Positions 36,135-45,478 of a DNA stretch of 64,000 nucleotides are shown here, piece after piece. The notes beneath the pieces were generated by a model. That model did not search any database, was not told where the DNA came from, and saw only the letters and a list, made by a program, of their open reading frames with translations. The stretch lies in NCBI RefSeq assembly GCF_018860585.1, contig NZ_JAHKPR010000020.1, forward strand, positions 1 through 64,000, written 5' to 3'. Both the position numbers and the translations under genes were made by a program. Source of the DNA: Colwellia sp. E2M01 (GTDB lineage Bacteria; Pseudomonadota; Gammaproteobacteria; Enterobacterales; Alteromonadaceae). Numbering within the stretch: position 1 is the stretch's first letter; each line of letters begins with the position of its first letter.

Positions 36135-37022
36135 GTGAATTTAAAAACAAGATCCGATGACTTAGAGCTTTTATTAGCTGTTATTGAGTTTGGGGGGTTC
36201 TCTGCAGCAGCAGATGCACTTAATATTCAAGTAGCTCGTATATCTCGTTCAGTTACTAAAATAGAAAAAGCACTAAATACGGCTATTTTAATTAGAACAA
36301 CTAGGCGAGTAATGCTAACAGATGAAGGAAAAAGGTTTATTGATGGGGTAAATTTAGGCCTGAAACATATCGAAAATGCAGAAGCAGATATAATTGTTAA
36401 GGGTAAGCTACCTCAAGGAAAGTTGCGTGTTGACGCAGCGAGTCCGTTTATACTTCATCAATTAGCACCTCATATGAATGCATTTATTCAGGCCTACCCT
36501 GAAATAGAGATTGAATTGAATTCTAACGAGGCTATTGTTGATTTAATTGAAAAGCGCACTGATGTAGCAATAAGAATAGGAAAATTAGAAGACTCTACCT
36601 TACATGCTAGAGCATTAGGAAAAAGCCCTCTTTTTATTGTCGCATCACCAGAGTATCTTGCACAAAATGGTTTACCAAGAACGCCTAATGATCTTAACAG
36701 TCATAAATTAATTGGTTTCTCAAATATAAAATCACTAAACCGATGGCCTGTTAAAGGTTTGGATAATGTAAACCCGACAATAACAGCGAGTAATGGAGAA
36801 ACTATCCGGCAACTAGCTTTAGCTGGAAGTGGTATCACTTGTTTATCTGGTTTTATGGTTAATACAGATATTGAATCAGGTCAGTTAATCTCACTCTTTG
36901 AACCATATAGACTAATCGGTACTGATCGTGAATTAGTAAATGCTGTTTACTATAAATCTTCATCTGTTGCTGAAAGAGTTACTGCATTTATTGATTTTAT
37001 TAGGCCGAGATTAACATTGTAA
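36135..37022 (+). CDS. LysR-family regulator divergent from the MFS gene
   Basis: 295 aa with an N-terminal winged helix (FGGFSAAADALNIQVARISRS) and a LysR ligand domain (LPQGKLRVDAASPFILHQLA, VAIRIGKLEDSTLHARALG). It belongs to the broad CrgA/AaeR-like group acting in both repression and activation. The ligand is unknown. The intergenic AT-rich dyads (for example ATTTGTAGTAAAT near 36110) could be its site. The pair with the MFS exporter is a common efflux module, here apparently inserted between two aminotransferase gene ends. Confidence 0.9.
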   Translation: MNLKTRSDDLELLLAVIEFGGFSAAADALNIQVARISRSVTKIEKALNTAILIRTTRRVMLTDEGKRFIDGVNLGLKHIENAEADIIVKGKLPQGKLRVDAASPFILHQLAPHMNAFIQAYPEIEIELNSNEAIVDLIEKRTDVAIRIGKLEDSTLHARALGKSPLFIVASPEYLAQNGLPRTPNDLNSHKLIGFSNIKSLNRWPVKGLDNVNPTITASNGETIRQLALAGSGITCLSGFMVNTDIESGQLISLFEPYRLIGTDRELVNAVYYKSSSVAERVTAFIDFIRPRLTL

Positions 37023-37385
37023 TAATTGATATTTTTTCTTCTTTATCTACCGAAACCAAAAGAGAAAAAATCTAAATGCTGCTTGCAGCTCATTGTGGCA
37101 TCACATTATAAGATGAACTATTGTAGCTTTGCCGGTAACTTACTTCATGAAATGCAAAGAATATAACTTACCTGTGTAAATTCAATAGTAACTTCTTAAG
37201 ATTACTGATCAAGCTATAGGTAATGTTGTGGCTCAGCGTCTTTAATGAGCATTTATCATAAAACTAACGTTAAAACACAAAAAAGCCCGCTTTACATAAC
37301 GTAAAGCGGGCTTTTTATTAACTGAAATATTGCTACCTAAGGTTCGAATATTTCAGTTAACTATTACTTTATAAATAATTAAAAA
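37023..37385. other. Intergenic region between LysR and the aminotransferase
   Basis: 363 bases. The terminator at 37280-37316 and a CTGAAATATTG/CGAATATTTCAG dyad (37322-37356) are seen; the rest shows nothing. Confidence 0.5.
37280..37318. terminator. Terminator of the aminotransferase gene
   Basis: A perfect 16-bp stem (37280-37295 with 37301-37316), an ATAAC loop, A-rich left and T-rich right. It can serve both convergent genes. Confidence 0.85.
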
Positions 37386-38573
37386 TTAAAGTACTTTAGC
37401 AATTGATTGCGCTAAGTAATCAACATTGTCGCTTGAAATACCAGCAAGGCTGATACGGCTAGAGCCAACAATGTAAATACTGTAGTCGTCTTGTAATTGC
37501 TGTACTTGCTCAGGGGTTATACCTAAGAAAGAGAACATACCGTTTTGTTTAGCAATAAAGCTAAAGTCACGAGTTACACCGTTTTCAGCTATTTTATCAA
37601 CAAGTAGCTGGCGCATGTCGTTAATGCGGTTACGCATTTCAGCTAGCTCGCCGTGCCATTGTGTAGTTAATTCGTCAGAGCCTAAAATAGTCTCAACAAT
37701 TGCTGCACCGTGAGCTGGTGGCATTGAGTAAACAACACGCACAACAGATAATAATACTGAGCTGATAATGTCTGCAGCAATGGCGCTACGACCAATGATA
37801 GAACAAGCACCAATACGCTCACGGTATAAACCGAAGTTTTTAGAACATGAACTACAAATAATCATTTGCTCAACAGTGTCAGCCATTAAACGTAAACCGT
37901 AAGCATCGCTGTCTAAGTCTGTACCAAAACCTTGGTAAGCCATGTCAACAACAGGCATAAAACCAATTTCTTTAGTTACTTGAGCAACTTGCTGCCATTG
38001 CTCTTGGCTTAAGTCCATACCACTTGGGTTATGACAACAAGCGTGTAATAACACGGCATCATCTTTAGATACTTGTTTTAATGCGTCAAGCATTGCGTCA
38101 AAGTCTAAACATTTGTTTTCGTAATCGTAGTAAGGGTAAGTTTTAACGATTAAACCTGCAGCTTCAAACACACCTTTGTGGTTTGCCCAAGTTGGGTTAC
38201 TTACCCAAATTGTTGCGCCCGGAGTACATTTTTTAATGAATTCGCCCGCAACACGTAAAGCGCCTGTACCACCTGGAGTAGATACTGTTTTAATACGTTT
38301 TTCAGCAATAACTTTATGGTCGCCTAAAATAAGGGCTGTCATTCGGTCATTAAAATCTGCAGAGCCAGCAGAGCCTAAGTAAGCTTTGCTTAATTCGTTA
38401 TCTACACGAAATTGCTCAGCTGTTTTAACACAAGCTAAAACAGGTGTATTACCTAAAGCATCTTTATAAATACCAGCACCAAGATCTATTTTGTTAGGGT
38501 TAGTATCTGCTTTAAATTTTACTGACAAACCTAATATAGGATCTGCCGGCAGTTGCTTTAATTCTGAAAACAT
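37386..38573 (-). CDS. Aromatic/aspartate aminotransferase (class I)
   Basis: 395 aa PLP enzyme of the aspartate aminotransferase I-alpha group (AspC/TyrB). Motifs: IDLGAGIYKDALGNTPVL, YLGSAGSADFN, STPGGTGALR, SNPTWANHKGVF, HACCHNPSGMDL, and the PLP-binding lysine in SSCSKNFGLYRERIG. It transfers the amino group between glutamate and oxaloacetate or aromatic oxo acids; aspC and tyrB cannot be separated by eye. The ATG at 38573 follows AAAGGT. It lies downstream of serA, with a terminator between them. Confidence 0.93.
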   Translation of the reverse strand: MFSELKQLPADPILGLSVKFKADTNPNKIDLGAGIYKDALGNTPVLACVKTAEQFRVDNELSKAYLGSAGSADFNDRMTALILGDHKVIAEKRIKTVSTPGGTGALRVAGEFIKKCTPGATIWVSNPTWANHKGVFEAAGLIVKTYPYYDYENKCLDFDAMLDALKQVSKDDAVLLHACCHNPSGMDLSQEQWQQVAQVTKEIGFMPVVDMAYQGFGTDLDSDAYGLRLMADTVEQMIICSSCSKNFGLYRERIGACSIIGRSAIAADIISSVLLSVVRVVYSMPPAHGAAIVETILGSDELTTQWHGELAEMRNRINDMRQLLVDKIAENGVTRDFSFIAKQNGMFSFLGITPEQVQQLQDDYSIYIVGSSRISLAGISSDNVDYLAQSIAKVL

Positions 38574-38703
38574 ACGTTTTGCTACCTTTGTTTAAAATTT
38601 TATTTGATTCCCATGCGCTAAGGGAAAACTATGAACGATAATGGCGGCGATTATACCTTAATTTATGTGAATACCGCAGCTTTTATACGCAAAAAACACA
38701 CAA

Positions 38704-38740
38704 AAAAAGCATTTATCTATTCGATAAATGCTTTTTATAA
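38704..38740 (-). terminator. Terminator of serA
   Basis: AAAAAGCATTTATC (38704-38717) pairs perfectly with 38723-38736. Reading the minus strand, the stem is followed by a T-run, so serA ends here. Confidence 0.85.
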
Positions 38741-38805
38741 TTTAATACTTTTGGGACGTAATTTTTACTTGTGTGTTAAGACGCTTTAACTACTTTTAGC
38801 TATTT

Positions 38806-39975
38806 TTAAACCCTGCGAACATGAAACACGTGTTCAACGCTAGATAGCTTTTCAAGCAACGCTGGCGTTGGCTCTTGTTCAATATCCACAATGGTATAAG
38901 CAATGTCATCACGGCTTTTGTTAACCATATCAAGTACGTTGATATTTAAGTCAGCTAACAGGTTTAAAATAGTGCCTAATACTTTAGGAATATTGTCGTT
39001 GGCAAAGGTTAAGCGGTAACCTGTAGTCCGCTCCATAGCAACAGCAGGGAAGTTGACTGAATTAACAATATTGCCATTATCTAAAAAGTCAATTAATTGG
39101 TTGGCACCCATTACTGCACAATTTTCTTCGGCTTCAACGGTACTTGCACCTAAGTGAGGGAATAACGTTGATTTACCGTGATTAATTAAGCCTTCACTCG
39201 GAAAATCTGAAAGGTGCGCACCTAGTTTACCTGAATCTAATGCGCTAATAACCGCTGCTTCGTCAACTAGTTCACCACGCGCTAAGTTAATTAACACCAT
39301 GCCATCTTTCGCGGCTGAAAACGCATCTTCGTTCATCATCCCAATAGTTGGCTTGATAGCAGGTACATGTAAAGTTACATAGTCAGAACGCGCTAATAAA
39401 GAATTAAGGTTTTCAGCACGGCTAACTTGTGATGATAATTGCCAAGCAGCTTCTACGCTTAATGCAGGATCATAACCAATAACTTTCATGCCTAAGCTAA
39501 TAGCCATGTTGGCAACTTTTGCACCAATTGCGCCTAAACCGACAACACCTAAGGTTTTACCGATAAGTTCAGTGCCGCCATATTGCTTTTTACCGGCTTC
39601 TACTTTTTTATTTAATTCTGCGGCATCGGTTTCTGAAGCTAATGTAGCAACATAATCCATACTTTGGGTAATACCACGAGAGCCTAATAATAAACTCGTT
39701 AATACTAATTCTTTAACAGCGTTGGCGTTGGCTCCTGGTGTATTAAAAACAACAATACCTTTTGGCGTATAATCAGAAACAGGAATGTTATTAACACCAG
39801 CGCCAGCACGAGCAATGGCAAGTACAGAGCTAGGTAACACTTCATTATGCAATTTATGGCTACGTAATAAAATAGCGTCGGGTGTTTCGCAAGCGGCGTC
39901 AACTTCGTAATGATTTGCAGGGAATTTATTTAAACCGACGGTGGCGATGTTATTGTATGTTCTGATCTTTTTCAT
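38806..39975 (-). CDS. serA: D-3-phosphoglycerate dehydrogenase
   Basis: First step of serine synthesis: oxidises 3-phosphoglycerate with NAD. It is 389 aa, the shorter form. Motifs: ARAGAGVNNIPV, NTPGANANAVKEL, the NAD site LGVVGLGAIGAKVA, LINLARGELVDEAAV and the active-site histidine in LFPHLGAST. A C-terminal ACT-like domain (from about 318) may bind serine for feedback control. The gene is downstream of serC on the same strand, separated by a terminator, so the two may have separate promoters. Confidence 0.95.
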   Translation of the reverse strand: MKKIRTYNNIATVGLNKFPANHYEVDAACETPDAILLRSHKLHNEVLPSSVLAIARAGAGVNNIPVSDYTPKGIVVFNTPGANANAVKELVLTSLLLGSRGITQSMDYVATLASETDAAELNKKVEAGKKQYGGTELIGKTLGVVGLGAIGAKVANMAISLGMKVIGYDPALSVEAAWQLSSQVSRAENLNSLLARSDYVTLHVPAIKPTIGMMNEDAFSAAKDGMVLINLARGELVDEAAVISALDSGKLGAHLSDFPSEGLINHGKSTLFPHLGASTVEAEENCAVMGANQLIDFLDNGNIVNSVNFPAVAMERTTGYRLTFANDNIPKVLGTILNLLADLNINVLDMVNKSRDDIAYTIVDIEQEPTPALLEKLSSVEHVFHVRRV

Positions 39976-40130
39976 ATAAGTCTCTTTAATTTTTATTGTT
40001 GAAATAAATGAAATGAGCCATTTTATAGGTTAACTCGATGAATTTATTAGATTGAATTTATTCGATACTTTATACTTCTGTTGTGAGGGGGGCCTTGATA
40101 AGGCAGTCTTTATACTTAAAATATTTAGGT

Positions 40131-40165
40131 AATAAAAAGCCTGTTATTTCTTCAAATAACAGGCT
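40131..40165 (-). terminator. Terminator of serC
   Basis: AGCCTGTTATTT (40138-40149) pairs perfectly with 40154-40165; on the minus strand the stem is followed by TTTTTATT. Confidence 0.85.
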
Positions 40166-40172
40166 GATATAG

Positions 40173-41288
40173 TTAGGCCGTTGCTTGTTGGTATGCCCAA
40201 GTTAGCCATGGCAGTAGTGCAACAAGATCTGATTTTTCAACTGTTGCACCACACCAAATACGTAAACCTGCTGGTGCGTCACGATAAGCGCCAATATCAA
40301 AAGCAACTTCTTCGCTATCAAGTAATTTAACAATAGTTTTTACTTGGTCTTCATCCGCTTTTAAGACGAAACAAACGCTGGTATTTGAAGTGATTGCTGG
40401 TGTTTTCGCTAAGAAATCAATCCAATCGTTTTCTGCAACAAAATCAGCTAATACCTGTAAGTTAGCTTCACTCTTAGCAACTGCGGCAGGTAAACCACCA
40501 ATTTCATCAACCCAGTTTAAAGCGTCGAGGTAATCTTCAACACATAGCATTGAAGGAGTATTAATGGTTGCGCCTTTAAAAATACCGTCGATTAATTTAC
40601 CGCCTTTGGTTAAACCAAATACTTTTGGCACAGGCCAAGCTGGCGTGTAAGACTCTAAACGCTCTACTGCACGAGGGCCTAAAATTAACATACCGTGTCC
40701 ACCTTCGCCGCCAAGTACTTTTTGCCAGCTAAAGGTTGCGACATCAATTTTGCTCCAATCAAGTTCCATGGCAAAAACAGCACTGGTTGCATCACAAATC
40801 GTTAAACCAGTACGGTCATCACTGATCCAATCTGCGTTTTCAACTTTAACGCCTGACGTTGTACCGTTCCATGTGAAAATAGTATCGTGATCAGGGTTAG
40901 CTTTTGAAAAATCAGGTAATTCACCGTAGCCACCTGTAAAAGTTTGAGCGTCGGCTAATTTTAATTGTTTAGCAACGTCAGTTCCCCAACCAGAGCCAAA
41001 AGACTCCCATGCAAAAACATCAACAGGGCGTTCGCCTAATAATGACCACATGGCCATTTCCATAGCGCCAGTATCAGAGCCTGGGACAATACCTACTTTA
41101 TAACCTTCAGGTAAGTTTAATAAACGGATTGTTTCGGTAATGGCTTTTTCTAAACGTGCTTTACCTAAGCTACTACGATGTGAGCGACCTAAGCTGTCTG
41201 TATTTAAGGCAGCAAGACTATAACCAGGACGCTTTGTACATGGGCCTGAAGAGAAGTTAGGGTTAGCTGGTTTAGTATTCGGTTTCAT
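40173..41288 (-). CDS. serC: Phosphoserine aminotransferase
   Basis: Second step of serine synthesis, and also used in pyridoxal phosphate formation. It is 371 aa. The N-terminal [17 protein letters not shown], the [11 protein letters not shown] segment, [19 protein letters not shown] and the PLP lysine in [15 protein letters not shown] point to the Methanosarcina/alphaproteobacterial type rather than the E. coli SerC type. The ATG at 41288 follows AAGGAAC. Followed on the same strand by serA. Confidence 0.93.
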   Translation of the reverse strand: MKPNTKPANPNFSSGPCTKRPGYSLAALNTDSLGRSHRSSLGKARLEKAITETIRLLNLPEGYKVGIVPGSDTGAMEMAMWSLLGERPVDVFAWESFGSGWGTDVAKQLKLADAQTFTGGYGELPDFSKANPDHDTIFTWNGTTSGVKVENADWISDDRTGLTICDATSAVFAMELDWSKIDVATFSWQKVLGGEGGHGMLILGPRAVERLESYTPAWPVPKVFGLTKGGKLIDGIFKGATINTPSMLCVEDYLDALNWVDEIGGLPAAVAKSEANLQVLADFVAENDWIDFLAKTPAITSNTSVCFVLKADEDQVKTIVKLLDSEEVAFDIGAYRDAPAGLRIWCGATVEKSDLVALLPWLTWAYQQATA

Positions 41289-41798
41289 TAATGTTCCTTG
41301 ATCATTCGGTCGTTGATGTTGCTTCTAATTAAGGTAAAAAAGAGCAAAAATATTATTCGCTAAAATACTGCCCTAATTCGCATAAGTATTCAACACTATG
41401 ATGAGGAATTGAGCGATAAGATGAACTTATATTAATTAAGTGATCTATTTTAAACGGAGCTAAAGTTATTAAATACAAGGCATTTATTTAATCACTAATT
41501 GTTCAGGACAGTTGCACCTGCATTGTCTAATAAGCTGCATCCATGCAGCGTTAATTATTAAATAAATAACGCTGTAGTTAGTGGTTTTAGGCCGTATAAA
41601 TGTTCACTTAGTTTGTGAGGTTGGTATTAATCACATATTTATAAAAACATTGATTCTGTTGAGTTTTCAAATTAACTATGTCACTTCAATTGATATAAGT
41701 GAATTTAAAGGGATTTAAGAAGGAAATGAGCAGAAGGTGGATTGATGCTTAGTGAGTGACATATTTAAAAATACTGTCACTCACTCGTGATTGCAAGG
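41289..41798. other. Intergenic region between serC and the sulfatase gene
   Basis: 510 bases without a gene. It holds the serC promoter, the small dyad CTGCATCCATGCAG near 41532 and an inverted repeat AGTGAGTGACA/TGTCACTCACT (41751-41761 and 41775-41785) just past the sulfatase stop that may act as its terminator, though it lacks a T-run. Confidence 0.5.
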
Positions 41799-43406
41799 TT
41801 ACCTTTCGCTTTGAGCAACAATAGCGTCAATGCGCTTTTGTAGGTGGGCAACTTTTTCTGGTTGCGCTGATGCGAGGTTATTAAGTTCGCTTGGATCGTT
41901 GGCCAAATCAAAAAGTTGAGCAGCATTCATCATACCACTTTCAATATTTTTTCCATTGCGTATCCAGCCGTCGTCATTTTTCGTAGGACTAATGTATTTA
42001 AAATTATGCTCACGGATAGACAGTGTGTACGCTTCTTCAATTAACTCTGTTCGACCCTTTTGTGAAGCGTTAAACCAAGCTGATAAATGGTTTTGGCTAT
42101 CAATGGCTTCATCATTGGCTAACGGTAAGTTAAGTAAATGAGCTACTGATGCGTAAACATCAATTTGACTCATTAAAGCATTGCTGGTGCCTGGAGATAC
42201 TTTATTTGGATAGTGCACAATGGTCGGCATGCGTGTACCTGCTTCATAAGCGCTATACTTTCCGCCACGGTAAGGTCCAGCAGGTTTATGCTCACCTAAT
42301 AACTGAATTGCCTCGTCATGATAACCGTCGGTTAATACTGGACCATTATCACTAGTGAAAATAATTAGGGTATTGTTTAATACTCCTTGCGCTTTTAATT
42401 GATTAACCACTTGCCCTGTTATCCAATCCATTTGCACGATAGCATCGCCACGAACGCCCATTGAACTTTTACCTTTAAACATGTCATTAGGTAAGCGTGG
42501 AACGTGAATGTCGTGGAATGAAAAGAATAAGAAAAAAGGGTTTTCTTTATTTTTAGCAATAAAGTGATTTGCTTTGTTAGTGAAAACAGTATGAAAATCC
42601 TCATCAACCCATTCTGCACTTTTACCGCCCGCCATATGGCCAATGCGGCTAATGCCGTTAATGATGGTTTCATTGTGTTGATCGTCTGCAGCTTGGCGTC
42701 TTAAGTCAGGGTTTTCATAACCGGTAGGGCGGTTACCTATTTTACCCGTGTAGCTAACGGTTAAAGGATCATTTTTATCAAGATTAAGAACATGATGATT
42801 TTCAAGGTAAACGGCTGGAACTCGGTCTCCAGTTGCGGGTAATAAAAAGCTGTAATCAAAACCTATTTCAAGTGGTCCAGGGGTAACGGCTTCGTTCCAA
42901 TTAAGTGGTTTACTACCATCGCCTAGACCTAAGTGCCACTTACCAACAACGGCTGTTTGGTAGCCCGCTTTTTTTAATAATTTAGGTAATGTCGGTTGTT
43001 CTGTACCAATAAGTAAAGGAGCATCACCTTTTAATACTTCTGCTTTTTTACGAAAAGCATGTTCACCCGTAAGTAACGAATAACGTGAAGGTGTGCAGGT
43101 TGCCGCAGAGCTGTGTGCGTCGGTAAAGTTAATACCATTATGTGCCAAGGCGTCGATATTTGGAGTTGAAACACCTTTAGCGCCATTAACACCAATATCG
43201 CCAAAACCTAAATCATCAACATAAAATATAACGATATTAGGTTTGTCGGTATTGTTAGTTGTAACCTTGACAGGTGATACCGATGTACTTTCTTTGTCAT
43301 TATCTGACGTAGTATTACAGCCGACCAATGCGAATAAACTCAAAGGTACTAAAATATTTTTAGGGTTTATGAAGCAGCTGAAGACGTATTTTATTGTTTT
43401 TATCAT
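41799..43406 (-). CDS. Lipoprotein sulfatase (formylglycine type)
   Basis: 535 aa of the alkaline-phosphatase-like sulfatase family S1. A signal peptide ends in a lipobox (LFALVGC, Cys30), so the enzyme should be lipid-anchored. Metal aspartates are in IVIFYVDDLGFGD, and the cysteine to be converted to formylglycine is C104 in AATCTPSRYSLLTG. GKWHLGLGDG and TSDNGPVLTDGYH also belong to the family. It removes sulfate esters, probably from algal polysaccharide; the exact substrate is unknown. The maturation enzyme is not in the window. It has no operon partners. Confidence 0.93.
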   Translation of the reverse strand: MIKTIKYVFSCFINPKNILVPLSLFALVGCNTTSDNDKESTSVSPVKVTTNNTDKPNIVIFYVDDLGFGDIGVNGAKGVSTPNIDALAHNGINFTDAHSSAATCTPSRYSLLTGEHAFRKKAEVLKGDAPLLIGTEQPTLPKLLKKAGYQTAVVGKWHLGLGDGSKPLNWNEAVTPGPLEIGFDYSFLLPATGDRVPAVYLENHHVLNLDKNDPLTVSYTGKIGNRPTGYENPDLRRQAADDQHNETIINGISRIGHMAGGKSAEWVDEDFHTVFTNKANHFIAKNKENPFFLFFSFHDIHVPRLPNDMFKGKSSMGVRGDAIVQMDWITGQVVNQLKAQGVLNNTLIIFTSDNGPVLTDGYHDEAIQLLGEHKPAGPYRGGKYSAYEAGTRMPTIVHYPNKVSPGTSNALMSQIDVYASVAHLLNLPLANDEAIDSQNHLSAWFNASQKGRTELIEEAYTLSIREHNFKYISPTKNDDGWIRNGKNIESGMMNAAQLFDLANDPSELNNLASAQPEKVAHLQKRIDAIVAQSER

Positions 43407-43930
43407 AGTTAATTCCTTGAAATTTATTTATACCCGTTATCATTTAAGATGCATGTTTCAGAGCACTTTGAATAACGGGGATATATCCTACCCCAAATCA
43501 ATATGTTCTTATATAGGGCATCCTATATAAAGGGCTTAAAGTAAGGTTACTTTATTAAACGAACTTTTGATTAAGATTATTAATAACACCAGGCCATTTT
43601 GAATCTGTAGCGCCTTGTTCGTATTATCACAAAGCGTTAATCCTAAACTAATCATTAACGCTAGTGCTAATCTTTTTTTGTTTCATTTGATTACATTTAA
43701 TTAGTATTTTTTAGTATATAGATGAGGTGACTTCGCTAAAGCAAAGCTACTACTCAGCAAGTATTAAGATTTGGAAAGAACTTTAAAGAGGTTATTGGTT
43801 GTTAATTAATATTGAGCAAATATATGAACTTGGTATCTATTGCTTATTTGTATATAATATATATACGATTTATATATGTTTCGTTTCTTAAACATTTGTT
43901 CTGTTATCAATGAAAGTAGTGGATTAGGTT
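43407..43930. other. Intergenic region between the sulfatase and ParD-like genes
   Basis: 524 bases, very AT-rich. It contains an alternating TA stretch (43855-43878) that may be the promoter of the ParD-like gene and an AAGGTTACTTT dyad near 43545. No coding frame is convincing. Confidence 0.4.
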
Positions 43931-44137
43931 ATGGGTATAGTAAAAATTTCAGAGTCATTACACGAAGAAATTAGAAAATCGAGTAGTGTTATGTCGCGCT
44001 CTATTAATTCTCAAGCAGAGTTTTGGATCAAAGTGGGAATGCTCGCTGAGTGCAACCCTACTTTGTCATTTCATGAGATCATGAAAAAAGAGCTATTAAA
44101 ACAAGAACAGACAATAGCGGAGAGTTTTTATGAGTGA
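43931..44137 (+). CDS. ParD-like antitoxin-family protein
   Basis: 68 aa. MGIVKISESLHEEIRKSS followed by SVMSRSINSQAEFWIKVGMLAECN is the pattern of the ParD-like family (a ribbon-helix-helix relative). No ParE toxin follows; instead the gene overlaps the next one, a methionine aminopeptidase, by eight bases. It may be a small DNA-binding regulator of that gene or an antitoxin for an unusual partner. The ATG at 43931 has a weak TAGG ribosome site. Confidence 0.75.
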   Translation: MGIVKISESLHEEIRKSSSVMSRSINSQAEFWIKVGMLAECNPTLSFHEIMKKELLKQEQTIAESFYE

Positions 44138-44918
44138 TCATAGCTTTGAACAGAATAATCCCACCATAAAAACAGAGGCAGAAATCGCGTTGATGCGAGA
44201 ATCTGGTCAGCTACTTGCGCAAGTATTTGCTATGTTAGATGATTTTATTGTTGAGGGAATTACGACCCTAGAAATAGACAGTAAAGTTGAAGACTTTATT
44301 ACCAATACGTTGCACGCACGTCCAGCGAGTAAAGGTCAATACGGTTATAAATTTTCATTAAACTCATCGGTAAATGATGTGGTTTGTCACGGTATTCCTA
44401 ATACTTATAAATTAAAAGGCAGTGATATTGTTAATATTGATATCACCTTAGAAAAAAATGGTTACATTAGTGATTCAAGCAAAATGTATACTTTTAGCAA
44501 TACCAGCGTATTAGCAAGACGATTAGTGAAAGTAACCTACGATGCTATGTGGCAGGGCATTAAATTAGTTAAACCTGGCGCAACCTTAGGTGATATTGGT
44601 CATGCCATTCAAAAGTATACTGAAGCAGCAGGTTACTCGGTAGTACGAGAATATTGTGGTCATGGCATAGGTAAAGAAATGCATGAAGCGCCGCAGGTGC
44701 TGCATTATGGTAAGGCGGCAACAGGGCTAAAGCTAAAAGCAGGAATGACGTTTACCATTGAGCCGATGATCAACCAAGGAAGCTATAAAACCAAACAGAA
44801 GAAAGATGGTTGGACAGTGGTTACTCGCGATAAAAAACTGTCAGCACAGTGGGAGCATACTATTTTAGTAACAAGTACGGGTTTTGAGGTGCTAACTTTG
44901 CGCGAAGAAGAGCGTTAG
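44130..44918 (+). CDS. map: Type I methionine aminopeptidase
   Basis: Removes the initiator methionine from new proteins. It is 262 aa, and all metal ligands are present: D104, D115, H178, E211, E242, with the substrate histidine H87 in VVCHGIPN and H185 in GKEMHE. The sequence departs from the housekeeping form at places (VNIDITLEKNGYISDSSKMY), suggesting a second copy; the main map usually lies beside rpsB, which is not here. It is translationally coupled to the ParD-like gene through an 8-base overlap. Confidence 0.93.
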   Translation: MSDHSFEQNNPTIKTEAEIALMRESGQLLAQVFAMLDDFIVEGITTLEIDSKVEDFITNTLHARPASKGQYGYKFSLNSSVNDVVCHGIPNTYKLKGSDIVNIDITLEKNGYISDSSKMYTFSNTSVLARRLVKVTYDAMWQGIKLVKPGATLGDIGHAIQKYTEAAGYSVVREYCGHGIGKEMHEAPQVLHYGKAATGLKLKAGMTFTIEPMINQGSYKTKQKKDGWTVVTRDKKLSAQWEHTILVTSTGFEVLTLREEER

Positions 44919-44973
44919 TTTACGGAGTTTAGCTAACTGAGTTTAGTTTACTGAGTCCAGTTTAATTTGTGCT

Positions 44974-45453
44974 TTAACTATTAGTAGTTCTTCGCTCTTT
45001 TTTACCGGTAAACTCATCATATAATGCCGTATGCGTTTTGTGTGAAAAAGTGTCCTCCCGTTTTGTATATTGTCTAATCCATTCTATCAACATCCCTAAA
45101 TTAGCATCTTGCGCGGCTTCGCTTTCATATTTGTGCGGCTCCCAAGGGCGTTTTTTAGCATTGTCTATACAAGCTTCCACAGGTAAATCTAAAAAAATAA
45201 TGTTATCGGCTTTTGCTGTGAGTAATTGCAGCAAGTCTGCGTAACAGCCTTCAATAACCCAGCTTTTATGTTTATTAATATAGTCTTCGAGAAAAAACTT
45301 GTTGTCTGCAATAGGTGTACGCGTTGGCGGTGAGGTTACTTGCCACGCAATAGTGTCTAAATCTAAATGAGCAATATTATTGTCGGTGCTGATTTTTTTA
45401 GCTAATGTTGATTTTCCTGAGCCAGAATTGCCGAATATTAAGGTTTTTGTCAA
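44974..45453 (-). CDS. Small P-loop kinase (shikimate/adenylate kinase-like, FlaR type)
   Basis: 159 aa. A Walker A motif opens the protein (LIFGNSGSGKSTLAKKI), followed by HLDLDTIAW and a lid-like region (AKKRPWEPHKYES). Such small proteins are annotated as topology modulation (FlaR-like) or AAA kinases; the true substrate is unknown. The start is TTG 45453, supported by an AGGAGAT ribosome site. It lies 25 bases beyond the MocR gene on the same strand, so they may be cotranscribed. Confidence 0.8.
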   Translation of the reverse strand: MTKTLIFGNSGSGKSTLAKKISTDNNIAHLDLDTIAWQVTSPPTRTPIADNKFFLEDYINKHKSWVIEGCYADLLQLLTAKADNIIFLDLPVEACIDNAKKRPWEPHKYESEAAQDANLGMLIEWIRQYTKREDTFSHKTHTALYDEFTGKKERRTTNS

Positions 45454-45478
45454 AATTATCTCCTGATTAAGCGAATGG

